Below are positions 32,751-46,075 of a stretch of 64,000 nt of DNA, piece after piece. Both the position numbers and the translations under genes were made by a program. This stretch comes from Agaricus subrufescens. Taxonomy: Eukaryota > Basidiomycota > Agaricomycetes > Agaricales > Agaricaceae. The notes beneath the pieces are model-generated. The model was given only the letters and a program-made list of their open reading frames with translations, was not told where the DNA came from and did not search any database. Location of the stretch: contig CM057058.1 in assembly GCA_029945375.1 (NCBI GenBank), positions 248,001 through 312,000 of the forward strand. Direction: 5' to 3'. Position 1 is the stretch's first letter. Every line of letters begins with the position of its first letter.

Positions 32751-34439
32751 ATGATGGATACAGAGTTGGCGCAGGCAGTCAAGGCGCTCACAGCTGGTCT
32801 GCAGGAGGAGAGGCGGACAAATGTAAGCCATAAATCTGGAAATCGCTGTACTCTAACGTAATGAAAATCATCATACCCGTATAGTCAGTAGACCGTAAGT
32901 ACCTCTTGAAGGGGTAACATCTATGATTATCTCACCGACATTCGCAAAAGTCGCAGCAACCACAATTCTGGTGAGTTTCAGGTCTCCGTTGCAATAAACG
33001 AACGTTCTGATATACCCGTCCCGGGTCTCAGGTCTTCGACTGGCTCCTGTTGTTTAATACAGAGTATGAGCTGGTCTGGAAGAAAGAATGGAAGTTTTCC
33101 AAAGCCCTCTATATTTTGGTCCGATATCTTCCATTTTTTGATACCCTCCTTGTGTTATTAAGTGCGTATAACATTGGAGCCTCGCCCAATCACAGCAATA
33201 TATTTAATTCCATAGGGCATCACCTATTCACTATGTCCGCCGCAGTGTGTCAAGGCGTTTTTCGTGCCATCGTCGGTGAGTACCTAAAATACGCCTCATG
33301 AACCCACAATTACTGATAAACCATGTACCATGATAACAGTCTCTTCGGCTATAGGAGTCTTATCCGCCGAATGTGAGTAATCACATATCTTCGACCAGTT
33401 GCCAGGCTTTTCTCTCAATCAATATCAATCCTTACTGACAACCCCGGTAGTAATATTGACACTTCGAACATGGGCTGTCATGGGTAAAAGCAAACCACTA
33501 GCATGGGGCATATTCTCTTTCTACGCTTCAATGGCAGTCTCGAATGCAATAATCGCAATACTCTACGCAGCAAAAATCCAGCGTAAGCGTCACCGTCCAA
33601 TCTCCCTCCATACCCTCTTCTCCACCAAACTCAAAAAACATATATTAAATACAGAGGGCTCGTCACCTGCACCTCAGCTAATCGGATGCACATTAATATA
33701 CTCAGAAAATCGGCTTCTAGCGGTGATGTATATCTTTTTCATCGTTTATGATGGAGGTTAGTCGCCTTCTCTTCTCTTCTCTTCTCTTCTCCACTTTTAT
33801 TTTTATCTCCAAAACTGAATTCGTGATGATCAGCTCTTCTAGCCTCTATGACCATCCTAGCCATTTCAGCATGTAAGTGGGGATTTCTCACTCTACGAGA
33901 AAGAAAAGGAATTCTAAGTGTCCGCCGTAGTCCGGTCTCTCGGAACGTCAGAATTGATGCGAGTCGTCTTTAGAGATGGTGCGTCCTAGTAGCTTCTCTC
34001 TAGGTTCCAAATCTAATTCGAGCAGGCATCATGTATTATGTTTGCCTTTTCAGTATGCCAGAGCCATTAAATACAGCATGCGGACGATTAGTAACACACC
34101 TCCTTTTTCAGTCCTTTCCCTCCTCAACCTCTTTGTTATTCTTTTCTTTCCGGTAAGACTTCACTCAGTGTTATACATATGAGGATTGAACTGAAGATCT
34201 TGCTATTAGGCAGGATATGAGTTAATGCTCCTGGTGTACGTTTATAGTTCGCAGTCCGAGTTCTCATTGTGTATTAATAATTTCACAGATTGGAGAGGGT
34301 TATGCACTCTATTGTAGCATGTCGAGTTGTGCTACATATACGAATAGTGGGAACACGGCCAATTATCCCTGTGGAATTGATGCCTGTTGACGGTTCTAGT
34401 TGTGAGCGGAGCAGCGCGTGGCATCAATTTCGAGATTAA
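32751..34439 (+). CDS. DUF6533-type multi-span membrane protein (cassette copy 1)
   Basis: Exon 1 encodes DTELAQAVKALTAGLQEE, followed by a 10-nt exon (TCAGTAGACC) and a 20-nt exon ending ACAATTCTG. The next exon gives VFDWLLLFNTEYELVWKKEW and LYILVRYLPFFDTLLVLLS. A further exon ends with HLFTMSAAVCQGVFRAI, then SSAIGVLSAE. The signature exon (from 33450) encodes VILTLRTWAVMGKSKPLAWG and a span FYASMAVSNAIIAILYA. Then come SPAPQLIGCTLIYSENRLLA and a span before YDGG. Later small exons lead to ERVMHSIVACRVVLHIRIVG and a stop at 34437-34439. It converges with the methyltransferase gene, 118 bp apart. The same pair recurs at 40532-43323. A CTTCT pentamer repeat sits in the intron at 33766. Confidence 0.78.
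33766..33790 (+). repeat. Pentanucleotide microsatellite (CTTCT)5
   Basis: Five perfect tandem CTTCT units inside an intron of the 32751 gene, where pyrimidine bias is expected near splice sites. The equivalent intron of the 40532 gene lacks it. Confidence 0.85.
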
Positions 34440-34557
34440 ACCAACGCAATGATAGTACAGTTAATTATTCGGATAAGATTAGATACGCTGCTACACACAC
34501 TAGCGTACATATTATCACGTAGCAAAGTAGACGTCGTCGTTCCTATATATAGGACGA

Positions 34558-35595
34558 TTAATTACTGGATAAAGGTTTTTGCGCAGTGAATACCCAAAGT
34601 TGCAAATACGTCCCTGGTGTATCTTCACAACGCTGTATGAGATCAGCCAACAATGTATCAAACTCCCCTCCACTAGACACCAGACCCTCTTTTATGACAA
34701 GCGGTTTCATAGCATCAAGAGCTCCAAGAGTAGTCTTCAAACTCAAAACCCCACGTTCTCCTTCCCATGATCCCATCGGCATTCCCCGTTTTTGGATTGC
34801 GACATTGGTAAAACCCACTTCTTCCAACCATTTTGGCAGGCGGTCAACGATATCGAGGACAATATGCCTCTTTTCCACAGAGAGTTTATCTATGATGCTC
34901 ACCAGTCTGTGATAGGTGATACCCTCGTCGGGTGAAACGAGCCGTTCTCTTGGTTCAAAGAGTTGAACCCATCCGCCAGGTGCGAGAACTCTGTACATCT
35001 CCGACACCGCAGCCTTCCATTGGTCTAGTTGAAGTGCGACCAACAGAAGACGTTGGTGGATCAAAGTAATAGTATTGCTCCAATCCTCTGGAAGAGAAGT
35101 TATTGACGCAGATATAAAAGATGCGTTAGGAGGGGTCAAGGTAGGCGCAGGGAGCATTCGAGGACTGATGTCGATTCCACACAACCGGACGGATGAAGAT
35201 ACTTCTTTGGCAAGACTCAGGCAACCAGTGACCTAAACATTTATTTTAACACTCTAACAGTGTGCGAAGGGAGCCTCACATACCCGAGCCAGTTCCGCTA
35301 TCCACAACAATTGCTCCATCTTGGAGTGTCATTGGAGCCCATATCAGTTTGTTTTCAAAGGTCAGATTGATCATTTCGCCTTGAACATCAAGGCTAAGTG
35401 ACAAGAGAGAAGAGTCAGTCATGCACGTTCGTACCAACTGCCAGCCCATAAACCTTACCGTTCTCGCTCCTGGTCATCTGCCGGGAGACAATACTTGTAC
35501 TTGCTTGACCCGGAGGAGTTGGATACATAATACCTCTCTAAGGTACCGTTGACTGCTTTTAGGGAGGGCATATTTGCTGTGGATGGGAATGACAT
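34558..35595 (-). CDS. Class I SAM-dependent methyltransferase
   Basis: A Rossmann-fold methyltransferase of unknown substrate. The start at 35595 gives MSFPSTANMPSLKAVNGTLE and RYYVSNSSGSSKYKYCLPAD. A second exon contains MINLTFENKLIWAP and motif I, VVDSGTGSG. The last exon (35184-34558) gives GIDISPRMLP (acidic residue after strand 2), SLPEDWSNTITLIHQRLLL, motif III-like MYRVLAPGGWVQLFEP, and a C-terminal lobe ending FTAQKPLSSN. The overall layout resembles the fungal LaeA-like/Methyltransf_25 type, including secondary-metabolism and small-molecule methyltransferases, but the substrate cannot be inferred. All reading frames are intact, in contrast with the copy at 42293. It converges on the DUF6533-type gene at 32751. 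Confidence 0.85.
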
Positions 35596-36591
35596 TGCTG
35601 GGCTTCACAATACTGCCTCAGTTGAGATATGTATATATACGGACCCTTGACGCATGAGTGGGGTGGCGCTAGACTCGGAAATATTCAATCACCTGCTCAA
35701 GAATGGATGTGTTCATCAAAGTAACCCGGAGTACCAGGGCGTAGCCAAAAAACTATTATCAGGTATTCCCTTCTGGTTCGGGGCCCTAAATGGTTCAAAA
35801 ATCCCACAGGGTTAATGGGAGTGGAAGGCTGAAGGGATCACCAGGCAGTGAGGTTGGAGGCTAGAGCAAGAGCAAGGAACGAGGTCGAGTCACTGAGAGC
35901 ACATCTCTGCTCTTGCACACCGATGTAGTTGTCCCAGACCCATATTTCTGTAAGCACGAAAGGTTCGAGAGGGTAGTATTTCCGAGAAGGAGCGATAAGA
36001 GGAACAAGTTACAAAGAGATAGTCAGGGGCTGATTGCACTTTGCCGAACTTGGTCACACAGTCACAAGGCTCCCGAGAAACCGCACCGCACACCATGAGT
36101 GCGGTCCTCCGCTTCCTTAATTAGTGGTATTGTACTCACTAATCGTTGATGACTAGTTTTTGGAAAGTTCTGGTATCTTGAAGTTTTCTGATAGTCTGTC
36201 TAAGACTCAGCAGGTACTCGAGCTTTAACTTTAGTACTGGGTATAAATGTCTAATGTGGGCTAACGATGGCCCGCCATCAGTTGAAATGATGACGGAGAG
36301 CCGAGTTTCGTTGAGGGTTGGTAAAATTTACATGCACTTTGCTGCATCTCGCGCTGTCAGCGGGCTTTGATATATCGCTTTACATACAAGCGTATAGTAA
36401 TTAATATAACACAAGAAGTCATCTAGTCATCTCCCCAGAGCCAGGCTACACTAACAAAGCCGTAATAATTAGAACATAGTAATGAAAAGCCAGCTGTTTC
36501 ACATTGTTCGAGCATCAAGTACATAGTCTACTGTGTGGGACTAGACAATATTTAGCGTCGGTGAGAACAGATGGTTGGGAGAAAGAAAAAC
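35596..36591. other. Intergenic, no supported gene
   Basis: About 1 kb between the methyltransferase start and the peroxidase relic. Short frames on both strands overlap each other (35890-36098) and look accidental. Nothing else recognised. Confidence 0.45.
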
Positions 36592-38064
<1,473 letters not shown>

Positions 38065-40459
38065 GTTGAGCACCTTGTCTGAGGCAAATTAGAAAAGATG
38101 CTGCACTCAGGATATCTGTGTTTTAGGTCAAAACACAGCAAAGCACGGGTCAGTAAACGATTATCGCAGCCATGAATCATAGAAGTCCAGAGGCTCGGGA
38201 CATTCATGGGTATCTCGAGCCTACCTGGACATTGCCGCATCCAGCACAATGGCGAAGTGTCGGACATATATAAATGGAGTTGTGCGTGAAAATTATAATG
38301 TTTGTCAGTCAAAGTAATTTTCTTACCATGATGACCGGTGTCATAGCCTTGACCAAAAGACGGTGTTCCTGACCATCGAGTCTAAGTTGCCGAAATATTT
38401 CTGTTGACACAGGGAATTTCTTTATTTGTAATTATTGTGTTAGCTTGGTAATGGTCCAAATACTGAATATGAATGCCCGAGATAGCATAATCGGATTCGG
38501 TCAGTTCCCCTCGGGCAGTCCCGGGTATTGAAGAGGATCCTCGAGTCGCTTGTTTAAAATCAAATACTTACTACTCTCTGGAGGACAAATGAAACCTGAA
38601 TGAAACAATGAATTCCTCACAGGCTGCCAGGAATCACATATAATACGTGACATATCGCACACACAGTGCTGGTGCTGAAAATTAGTCGTCTGGCACTCAT
38701 GTGGTGGTCTGTGGCGAGCTCGACCCACAGGCAGCCACTGTCTCCAAAGACCGTGACCCATTTTTATATACCGTCCTCACCCCTAAAAACTTACTTTGAC
38801 TGAAAATGTCAAAGCGGGATCGAATTTCACCGTCCCTGAAAGTTCCGACATTTGTGCGTGATCAAGGTCGAGGCCACAGCCACCTTGAAAAGACACGAAA
38901 CTGCAGACCATCCGAGACTTCTCCAGTGATACAGCCAGGTTACTAGCTCTTGTTGAGAAGGACCAGCTTTCCAGGGACACTCTCAAACCTGTTTCAAACA
39001 GTCAACAAGCGAAGAAAAACGTGGTCGCTCGGTAGCGAATGCGACTTTCGGCCCTAGAAGCACTGCCATTTGTCGTGCTCGAAGATTTGATCAATCTTTA
39101 CCAATTGAACCAATGGGGATTGGACCTTTGATGCCCAGGTTCATACCACATGAATGATTCGAGTGTAAGCATCTTGGCAGTGCTCGTTAGTGATCCACGT
39201 TTTGATATGAAGAACGGCCGAGAGGGAGGAGAATTAGTGACGAAGGCGATGTACAGGGACATGGCAAAGATGACAAAAGCTTCGCAATTATGGAGGGGGA
39301 TTTGTTGCAAGGATGGACATATCTTGCGCGAATACTCTATACTTGGGTAGACCCAGGTGCTATCTCGCAATTTGCGAAAGCAAGAGGGGATGCAATGTAG
39401 TGTTGTTATGAGCGCGAATGTGGTTATCTGCCTTCAATCTTCGCCGCACTATTCCTTTGTGAGTTGAGAGTGAAAGAGGATGAAAGTGAAGAACGTGCGT
39501 TTAACCTTCTTGCTTCCAGCTTATTTGCTATTCGGTTGTTTCCGAACAAACACTACTTGTGTGATGTATTGCTTAACCATGTGCAGACGACCTGTGCAGA
39601 TAAATTCTTTACAAAAACCTGGCATCCGAGGCACCCGAGCTTACGAGCACCTGTGATGATGAATTTCCTTTTCAGTATTTGATCTGTTGAATCTTTTCCG
39701 CTAACAATGTATCAGATTTCCGCTTAGAACGCACATCAACATTGTTGTCAGTCCCATGCGGAGTGGTATATGAAAGCTTAACTCCTGATGGCTATCAGGC
39801 TTACAAGTCGAATTCAAGTTTAGCAACGAGGTAGACTGATATGTAATTTACAATGTAGCACTCTTGCAATAGGTCCCATGAAGACTAGTTCTGGAATATA
39901 AGCAGTGTCGGTCGGATATGTAGCAATCGATTTTCCAAGTTAAGATTGCATGATCAAGCTATATTATACTTTATAGTTAAAACTGACCTATCAGCGAATA
40001 CATGAATGACACATAACATATTGAAACCCGCTTGTGAGACGTCTTGCGGGAAACTCTGAACAGTGGGGACCGTGAGTGCACCGTAAAAGCCTCATTATTG
40101 TAAGGAGCCCTTCAGTACGGCGACTCATGAACAGATATGATAAGGGCCTAAGTGACGGAGTTCTGCGAATTCTAAGTGGTGCTTCGCTATCTAAGGGAGC
40201 GAACACTCGGAGGACTTGAAAGAACGTGTAAAAATCTATAAATACCTAGCGTTTAGATAATGTGGTGCGTCAACCAAGCGGGGATATCCCACCAGTGAAG
40301 CTACCATAATATTGATTGGATTTGATCATTCCTGGTAACCTCTGACGATGTGGTTCTAATGTTACCTTGGAACACTTAATCAGAAGCATGATCGTGCTTC
40401 AGAAACATCACAAATGATAGACAACCCTCCATTTGGCACCACTCTAAAATCAGACAAGT
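38065..40459. other. Unresolved region upstream of the peroxidase relic
   Basis: 38065-38760 should hold the N-terminal peroxidase exons but gives only broken frames. 38783-38986 and 39098-39370 are open on the minus strand, the latter with a short hydrophobic stretch FVIFAMSLYIAFV; 39464-39682 is open on the plus strand. None belongs to a family I recognise. The rest (39700-40459) shows nothing coding. Confidence 0.4.
38764..38771 (-). promoter_or_regulatory. Possible relic TATA box upstream of the peroxidase
   Basis: The minus-strand sequence TATATAAA lies about 700 bp upstream of the first recognisable peroxidase exon. It probably belonged to the peroxidase promoter, with the signal-peptide exons lying in the unresolved stretch 38065-38760. 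Confidence 0.35.
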
Positions 40460-40466
40460 TATAAGA
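40460..40466 (+). promoter_or_regulatory. TATA-like box of cassette copy 2 membrane gene
   Basis: TATAAGA (within TATAAGAAG), matching the box at 32687. It lies only 14 bp before an in-frame ATG at 40481 but 65 bp before the ATG at 40532, which decides for the downstream start. Confidence 0.6.
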
Positions 40467-40531
40467 AGTCCCGGGGTCAAATGGCTGCCACCCAATCTCA
40501 ATCTATTATACCCGAAGAGCTCTTCATTAGA

Positions 40532-42131
40532 ATGGAGGACACAGAGTTGTCCGAGGCTGTCAGGGCGCTAACTGCTGGCCTGCTAGAGGAGATGCGAACA
40601 AATGTAAGCCACCAATCCGGAAGCTATTCCTACTGAAGTCGTTGTTTAACGGAAAATCAGTCAGTGGACGGTAAGTGTCTTCTGAAGTGGTATTGAGCGA
40701 ATTGACATTTGTAAAAAGTTGCGGCAGCCACTGTTTTGGTAAGTAACAGGCTTCGACACCCCGTCACAAACTAACTCACCGATTGAAAAAATCTTATTCT
40801 GATATCAATCTATAGGTCTTCGATTGGCTCTTGTTGCTAGACACGGAGTACGAGTTTATCTGGAAGAGAGAATGGAAAATCTCCAAGGTTCTCTATGTCT
40901 TGGTCCGATATCTTCCCTTTTTCGACACTGTCCTTGTACTTGCCAGTACGCAAAACAGGTTAGCTGTAAAATTGCTGTAAACTGACTCCGTCACACAGGG
41001 CACCATGTTTTCACTATGCCCACTGAAGTATGTCAGGGAGTCTTTCGTGCCATCACTAGTGAGTCTACGGAGTATTTCTCTCTTATCTGGTTCACCGATG
41101 ATTGGTGCATCATAGTCTCTTCTGCTGTTGGGATATCATCCGCTGAATGTGAGTGAACATATCTGTTGAATGGGTGACGTTCCACCGTTCTGATTGAGAA
41201 TTTGTGAAGTAATATTGACGCTGAGGACTTGGGCCGTCCTGGGAAAGGGTAGAAAATTGGCATGGCTTATTTTCTCCTTTTACGCCGCAACGTCCGCAGT
41301 AATTGTGACGATGCTGACACTATATGCAATAAATGTCAGACGTAAGTCAATACTATCTCTACTGTGGAAGTTATTCAGGTCTTGGATATTTTCAGAGGGT
41401 GCATCACCGGCACCTCGGTTGATTGGATGCACTTTAACCTCCACAAACCGGACCCTTTCCGTGATGTATATATTCCTCAGCATTTATGACGGAGGTGAGT
41501 TGCTCACTTTTCCCTCAATTTTTCCACTTTTACATTTATGTGAGTTTAGCTCTTCTAGCTCCCATGGCTATGCGGGCCTTTTCAGCTTGTGTGTGGACAT
41601 TAATCAAAAATGAAAAACCTCGCTAACTGTTAAAACGTCTAATATAGTTCGATCTCGAGGAAGCTCAGAGTTGATGCAAGTTGTATATAGAGATGGTGCG
41701 GTTCAAGTCCACATTCCAGTGAGAACGAATCTAATTCAACCAGCAGGTGTATTATATTATCTTTGTTTATTCGGTACGATACACAGGCACAGTAACATTA
41801 CAATTACAAAGTAACGAACGTCTTTTCAGTCCTTTCTCTCCTCAATTTGTCTGTGATCCTTTTCTTTCCGGTAAGACGCCTTACTAATGATACACGTAAC
41901 ACCTAAATAACCGCTGTTCTATTAGGCAGGATATGAGCTATTGCTCCTGATGTAAGCTCATAGCTCCGGATCACGATTCCCAGGCTTATTGATATACACA
42001 GATTCGAGAGGGTTATGCACTCAATTGTAGCTTGTCGGGTTGTGCTACACATACGAATATTGGCTACACGATCAGGTATTCCGGTGGAGATAATACCTCT
42101 TGCTTCCGCTCCACATTCAGAACACTTATGA
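40532..42131 (+). CDS. DUF6533-type multi-span membrane protein (cassette copy 2)
   Basis: Paralogue of the 32751 gene. Exon 1 encodes MEDTELSEAVRALTAGLLEE, then a 10-nt exon (TCAGTGGACG) and a 20-nt exon ending ACTGTTTTG. It continues with VFDWLLLLDTEYEFIWKREW and LYVLVRYLPFFDTVLVLA, then HHVFTMPTEVCQGVFRAI and SSAVGISSAE. The signature exon reads VILTLRTWAVLGKGRKLAWL, with a span FYAATSAVIVTMLTLYAI. Next come SPAPRLIGCTLTSTNRTLS and a span before IYDGG. The last exon gives ERVMHSIVACRVVLHIRILA and a tail ending APHSEHL, stop 42129-42131. An in-frame ATG at 40481 would add 17 residues, but the conserved TATA-like box and the paralogue favour 40532. The frame is open in all exons placed, although its methyltransferase partner is broken. 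Confidence 0.76.
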
Positions 42132-42292
42132 CCATCCCCTCAAACTTACCACATGTCGCGGTTGTGCTGCATTTTATCTGGATTAGTTAAGATTCAACGC
42201 TGATACATGCCGGTGTAATTAGGTCAGCCACTACCGGTGGCAGAATGGTATCTACTGTTTAAAACACTCCTCCTGCCCCGAATATACGATGG

Positions 42293-43323
42293 TTAAATGG
42301 TACATAAAGGTTTCTGCGCAGTAAACACATAGTACCGGAAGTACGTCCCGGGTGTATCTTCACATAGTTGCGTGAGATCTGTCAACAATGCATCATACTC
42401 TGCTTCGCTGGATACCATTCCGAAGCCACCCTCCTTCATGACAAGCAGTTTCATAGCTTCCATAGATTCCAGGGTGACTTTCATGCTCAAAGTTCCGGAC
42501 TCCCCTGCCCAAGCATGTCCCGTTTCTGGATCGTTAGGTTGACAAATCCTGCTTCTGCCAACCAATCTTGGAGATGATCTACAATATCTATATCGACATC
42601 CCTTATATCCACTAACAGTTTATCCCGGATATTTATAATTTGTGATGGGTGATAGCTGCCATGGGTGAAATAAACCATCTGTTTGGTTCGAAGAGTTGGA
42701 TCCATCCACCAGGCACGAGAACTCGGTACATCTCAGAGACAGCAGCATTCCACTGGTCGACGTGAAGCGCGACCAAAAGAAGACGTTGATGAATTAGTGC
42801 TACCGTATTGCTCCATCCTCTGGGAGAGAAGTTATTGATATGGGCATAAAACATGCGTTAGGAGGCGTTAAGGAAGGTGAAGGCCACATTCGAGGAATAA
42901 TGTCAATTCCACGAAGACCGATTGTTGGAGGGGCCTCTTTCGCTAGACTCATTAACCAGTGACCTAGACGTCCGTTGGTATCAGTACCCTGGAAGCGTAA
43001 GGAGGTTGCTTCGACTTACCAGAGCCAGTCCCGCCATCGACGACAACGTCTCCTTTCTTGAGTGCCGTCGGAGCCCATATCAATTTGTTCTCGAACGTCA
43101 GATTGATCATTTCGCTCTGGATGTTGAGACTGAGCATGAAGAGAAATTCAGCTATACTAAAAATCACTGTGGTTGGTCAGTCTCACCGTTCTCGTTCTTT
43201 CTCATTTGCCGGGAGACAATACTTGTACATGCTTGGCTCGGAAGAATTGGACACATAATACCTCTCTGTTGTCCTGCTGAGTCCTTCTACGGAGGCAACA
43301 TGAGCAGCGGGTGTGGATGTCAT
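42293..43323 (-). pseudogene. SAM methyltransferase, frameshifted copy
   Basis: Duplicate of the 34558 gene in the same convergent arrangement. The first exon is still readable (start 43323, RTTERYYVSNSSEPSMYKYC), as is motif I (VVDGGTGSG near 43040). After that, the matching segments fall in different frames: SITSLPED ends at a one-base deletion near 42817 (gatgg for gattgg in the intact copy); YRVLVPGGWIQLFEP runs to a stop after THHKL near 42650; LQDWLAEAGFVNLTIQKRDM is in a second frame; and ESGTLSMKVTLESMEAMKLL to FTAQKPLCTI is in a third, with shifts near 42650 and 42525. At least three frameshifts in about 500 bp make this a pseudogene rather than an intron effect, because the intact copy has one continuous exon here. 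Confidence 0.9.
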
Positions 43324-44513
43324 GGGCTTCAAAGTGTGATGCATCAGCTGGGGCCAAGGGGATAGCACTCGACCTTATATTATTATTCTCTCAACTCATT
43401 TAAAGGATGGCTATTACCTGCCGGACACCACAAAGCCGGTGGTAAACTTGAAAAGAGCTCAGCCCGACCTCCGAGTCGGGGGTCCTTGTGTGGAGTAAAA
43501 GGATCATGGCAGAAGACTCGTGTAGATTGGTATCTGCCCATTCAATTAGACCTCTAGTGCCTTGATCATCCAGTGTGTGTATCCCCAGTGCAACAATGAG
43601 CCGTGTGCTTGTCAAGCACAATGAGAAACCCTCGTATGTTACTTTGAGCGAGTTGGAAACTGAACGGGTCAGGACCTAGAACCGAGATAGTCCCAAAGTG
43701 GGAACAAGGAGTCGTGGGGCATTGTGGTATCATCTTCAATTTACCCGTACACAATGTAATAATAGTTAACTTCGTGCTAAGTGTTGTCCTCTCGATCGTC
43801 AAAGTCTTCTCATGGTACCATTGGCTCAAGATCGAGCCACTTGACACCTCAGATGGCCGGGTTCCGATTTAGATCAGCATGATGACATTCATGCGAGATA
43901 CAAGGAGTTGTTGGTCCCACTAATGGAGAGATTGAGATAGATATCAGGCAGAGTATTTTGTTCTCTACAAAGTCGGAATCACCGCCCGCGGAAGGTATGC
44001 ATCAAAAATGCCAGACCACTTCGGGAGAATGGATCCCAATCGATAAACCGTTCGGATTCTGGCCAACGGGGGCCGATGGTAGTGCAACCAAATGATTCAG
44101 CCGTGTTCACTGTGTCCATTCCCATATACTTCAGTTGAACCAATTCGTAAGGTTTCTCCATTATCGTCTTCACATACCTTACGAATTGTGATCCTGGGCA
44201 CCTTCTGGTACGGCACTCACCCACACTATAACTTTGGGGGTGACCTTTATTGATCACACCGCTCAGGAGAATCTAGCCGAATTATAAAGATGGGTTGTAA
44301 CGTATAATTAAAGACCATTTCAGGCCATCCTCATAAATGCGCGAAGTGGATAGCTTTCAGGTACACAACCATCGCCTAAACAGCCTAGCAAGAGTCTTTG
44401 GTTCCGATATGATGTTTTATTACATCGTGATGAAAGGCAAAGAACGACACTTTTGAACCTCACTAGCCCAAAGAAATTTAGAAGCAAACGTTTGGAAATT
44501 CCTAGACCTCTTT
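43324..44513. other. Intergenic with unassigned minus-strand frames
   Basis: About 1.2 kb. Open minus-strand frames at 43400-43621, 43566-43847 and 43979-44257 (the last with KPYELVQLKYMGMDTVN) may be remnants of one gene, but neither a family nor consistent splice sites can be seen. The region contains the 3' flank of the uracil phosphoribosyltransferase gene. Confidence 0.4.
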
Positions 44514-45692
44514 TTACATGCAATACCTTCTTTCTCCGAAATCCCCGAGGCCTGGGATAATATATGCCTTCTCGTTCAATCCTTCGTCAATCCATCCTGT
44601 GATCTAATAGATATGGATATTGAATACACAGTACTGGCCTTTTTCACAAGACAAACAGGGGGACTTACAACTTTGGTAGTGGGGTAACGTGAACAAAAGT
44701 TTGATAAACCTTCCGGTGCGGCAATCTAGGCCGCGAAAGGTAAAAATATCAGCTCAACATCGGGGGCACCTGCATGAGGCGACATAAAAACGACATGGTT
44801 TACGCCATGCATAAAGGGATAGGAACAAGAATGCAGCTGATAAGATGATGAGATGAGATCAGACATACAAGATTGATGAAGATTATCCGCTCTGCAGGGA
44901 CGCCATGTTCAATGAGAACTTCCACAGCTTTGATTGCAGATCCACCTGTCGCTGTGTACATGCAAAACAGGATCAGTAAAATCGAGTGCCGTCAGCGAGG
45001 CATTGAGCATGTGATCGAAACGCACCTAACATCGGATCAAGTAACAACACATATCGTTTCGCTATATCTGGTGGAAATTTCGAGTAGAATAACTTGGGCT
45101 GTGCAGTCTCTTCATCCTGGAAGGAGTTTTGTGAGTTCCCGATGAGACCAGTGCGCTTTCGCCTGTTATCTCACTCGCTGGATTAAGATCTTGCCAATTC
45201 GAACACTTCGACAAACTTCGCGAAGACCAGCTTCCATGGCCTGCACACGACCACAACCCGCAGCATCAAATTAGTTAACGAAAATTCTTGAACTATAAGA
45301 GACTAACCTCTCCAGCTCGTAAGATTGACACACCACAAATCTTTCCCTCGAACCCAACCCCATGATACGTCGCACCCTGTTTCGCCAAACATGAGCCCTA
45401 TCCATCTCGTAGTCAACCCTCCACTTACCGTTGGTGTTTCAATCGTTCGACTAAAGACCGGTAAATGATTCAATCCTTCCTCGACGAGTAACCTTATAAT
45501 CCTATCCGAATAAAATAAGAAATCGCCTCTGGAGGTCTCTTTATCCCTTATGATGGTGTATAACGCCTCGAGTTGTGCCGTCTGGGGTAATTTGAACACG
45601 CTCGGGGGTATTTTTTGGTTTTCATTATGTGCGCAGGTTGCTTGTATTGCGGGTGAATGTGGGATCGTGGTAGAAGTCGTGGTGGTAGTCAT
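44514..45692 (-). CDS. FUR1: Uracil phosphoribosyltransferase
   Basis: Pyrimidine salvage enzyme that joins uracil and PRPP to form UMP. The start at 45692 gives a Thr-rich leader. It continues with VFKLPQTAQLEALYTIIRDK, SRGDFLFYSDRIIRLLVEEG and LNHLPVFSRTIETPT. The next exons encode GVGFEGKICGVSILRAGE, AGLREVCRSVRIGKILIQRD-like sequence, KLFYSKFPPDIAKRYVLLLD and the PRPP-binding loop DPML.TGGSAIKAVEVLIEHG. The last exon gives LNEKAYIIPGLGDFGERR, with the uracil-recognition GDFGERRY-type motif, stop 44514-44516. Length and domain order match fungal Fur1. The PRPP loop is split by an intron just after DPML, with acceptor before TGGSA. A longer upstream open frame (to 46034) is probably not coding. 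Confidence 0.9.
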
Positions 45693-46075
45693 GATGAGTA
45701 ACGCGAGTACGTGATGCAAGTATAGGAGGTAGAGTGACGAGTCTGAACCCAATCGTTGGATTAGGATATTATATATCGTGGTCGTCGAAGGAGGATAAGA
45801 ACCGTAAGGGCTGACAAGAGCCATAAGGGCAGGCACTAATAGGGCCGATGCGTGACCGAACGGGCCACTTATTTCCCGACATAACAGGCCAAAATAAGTG
45901 ACAAAAACGCTTGTACGCGACAAACTCAGTACAAGTTCTTGGAAATAATAAGATGTCCAAGGCCCAAGTGGATACGAACAAATCCAAGCTCTCAAATCTA
46001 AAAGTACATGATTTAGCACGTTGATATCAATCACGAACTAAACGTGATCGTTTTTGGACTCCGACAATTTGTCAC

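Noticed and set aside
40481..40531. Earlier in-frame ATG of the DUF6533-type gene
   Set aside because: Only 14 bp behind the conserved TATA-like box; the paralogue at 32751 starts at the position equivalent to 40532.
45693..46034. Upstream extension of the uracil phosphoribosyltransferase frame
   Set aside because: The extra residues are not related to the family; the Thr-rich ATG at 45692 gives the expected length.
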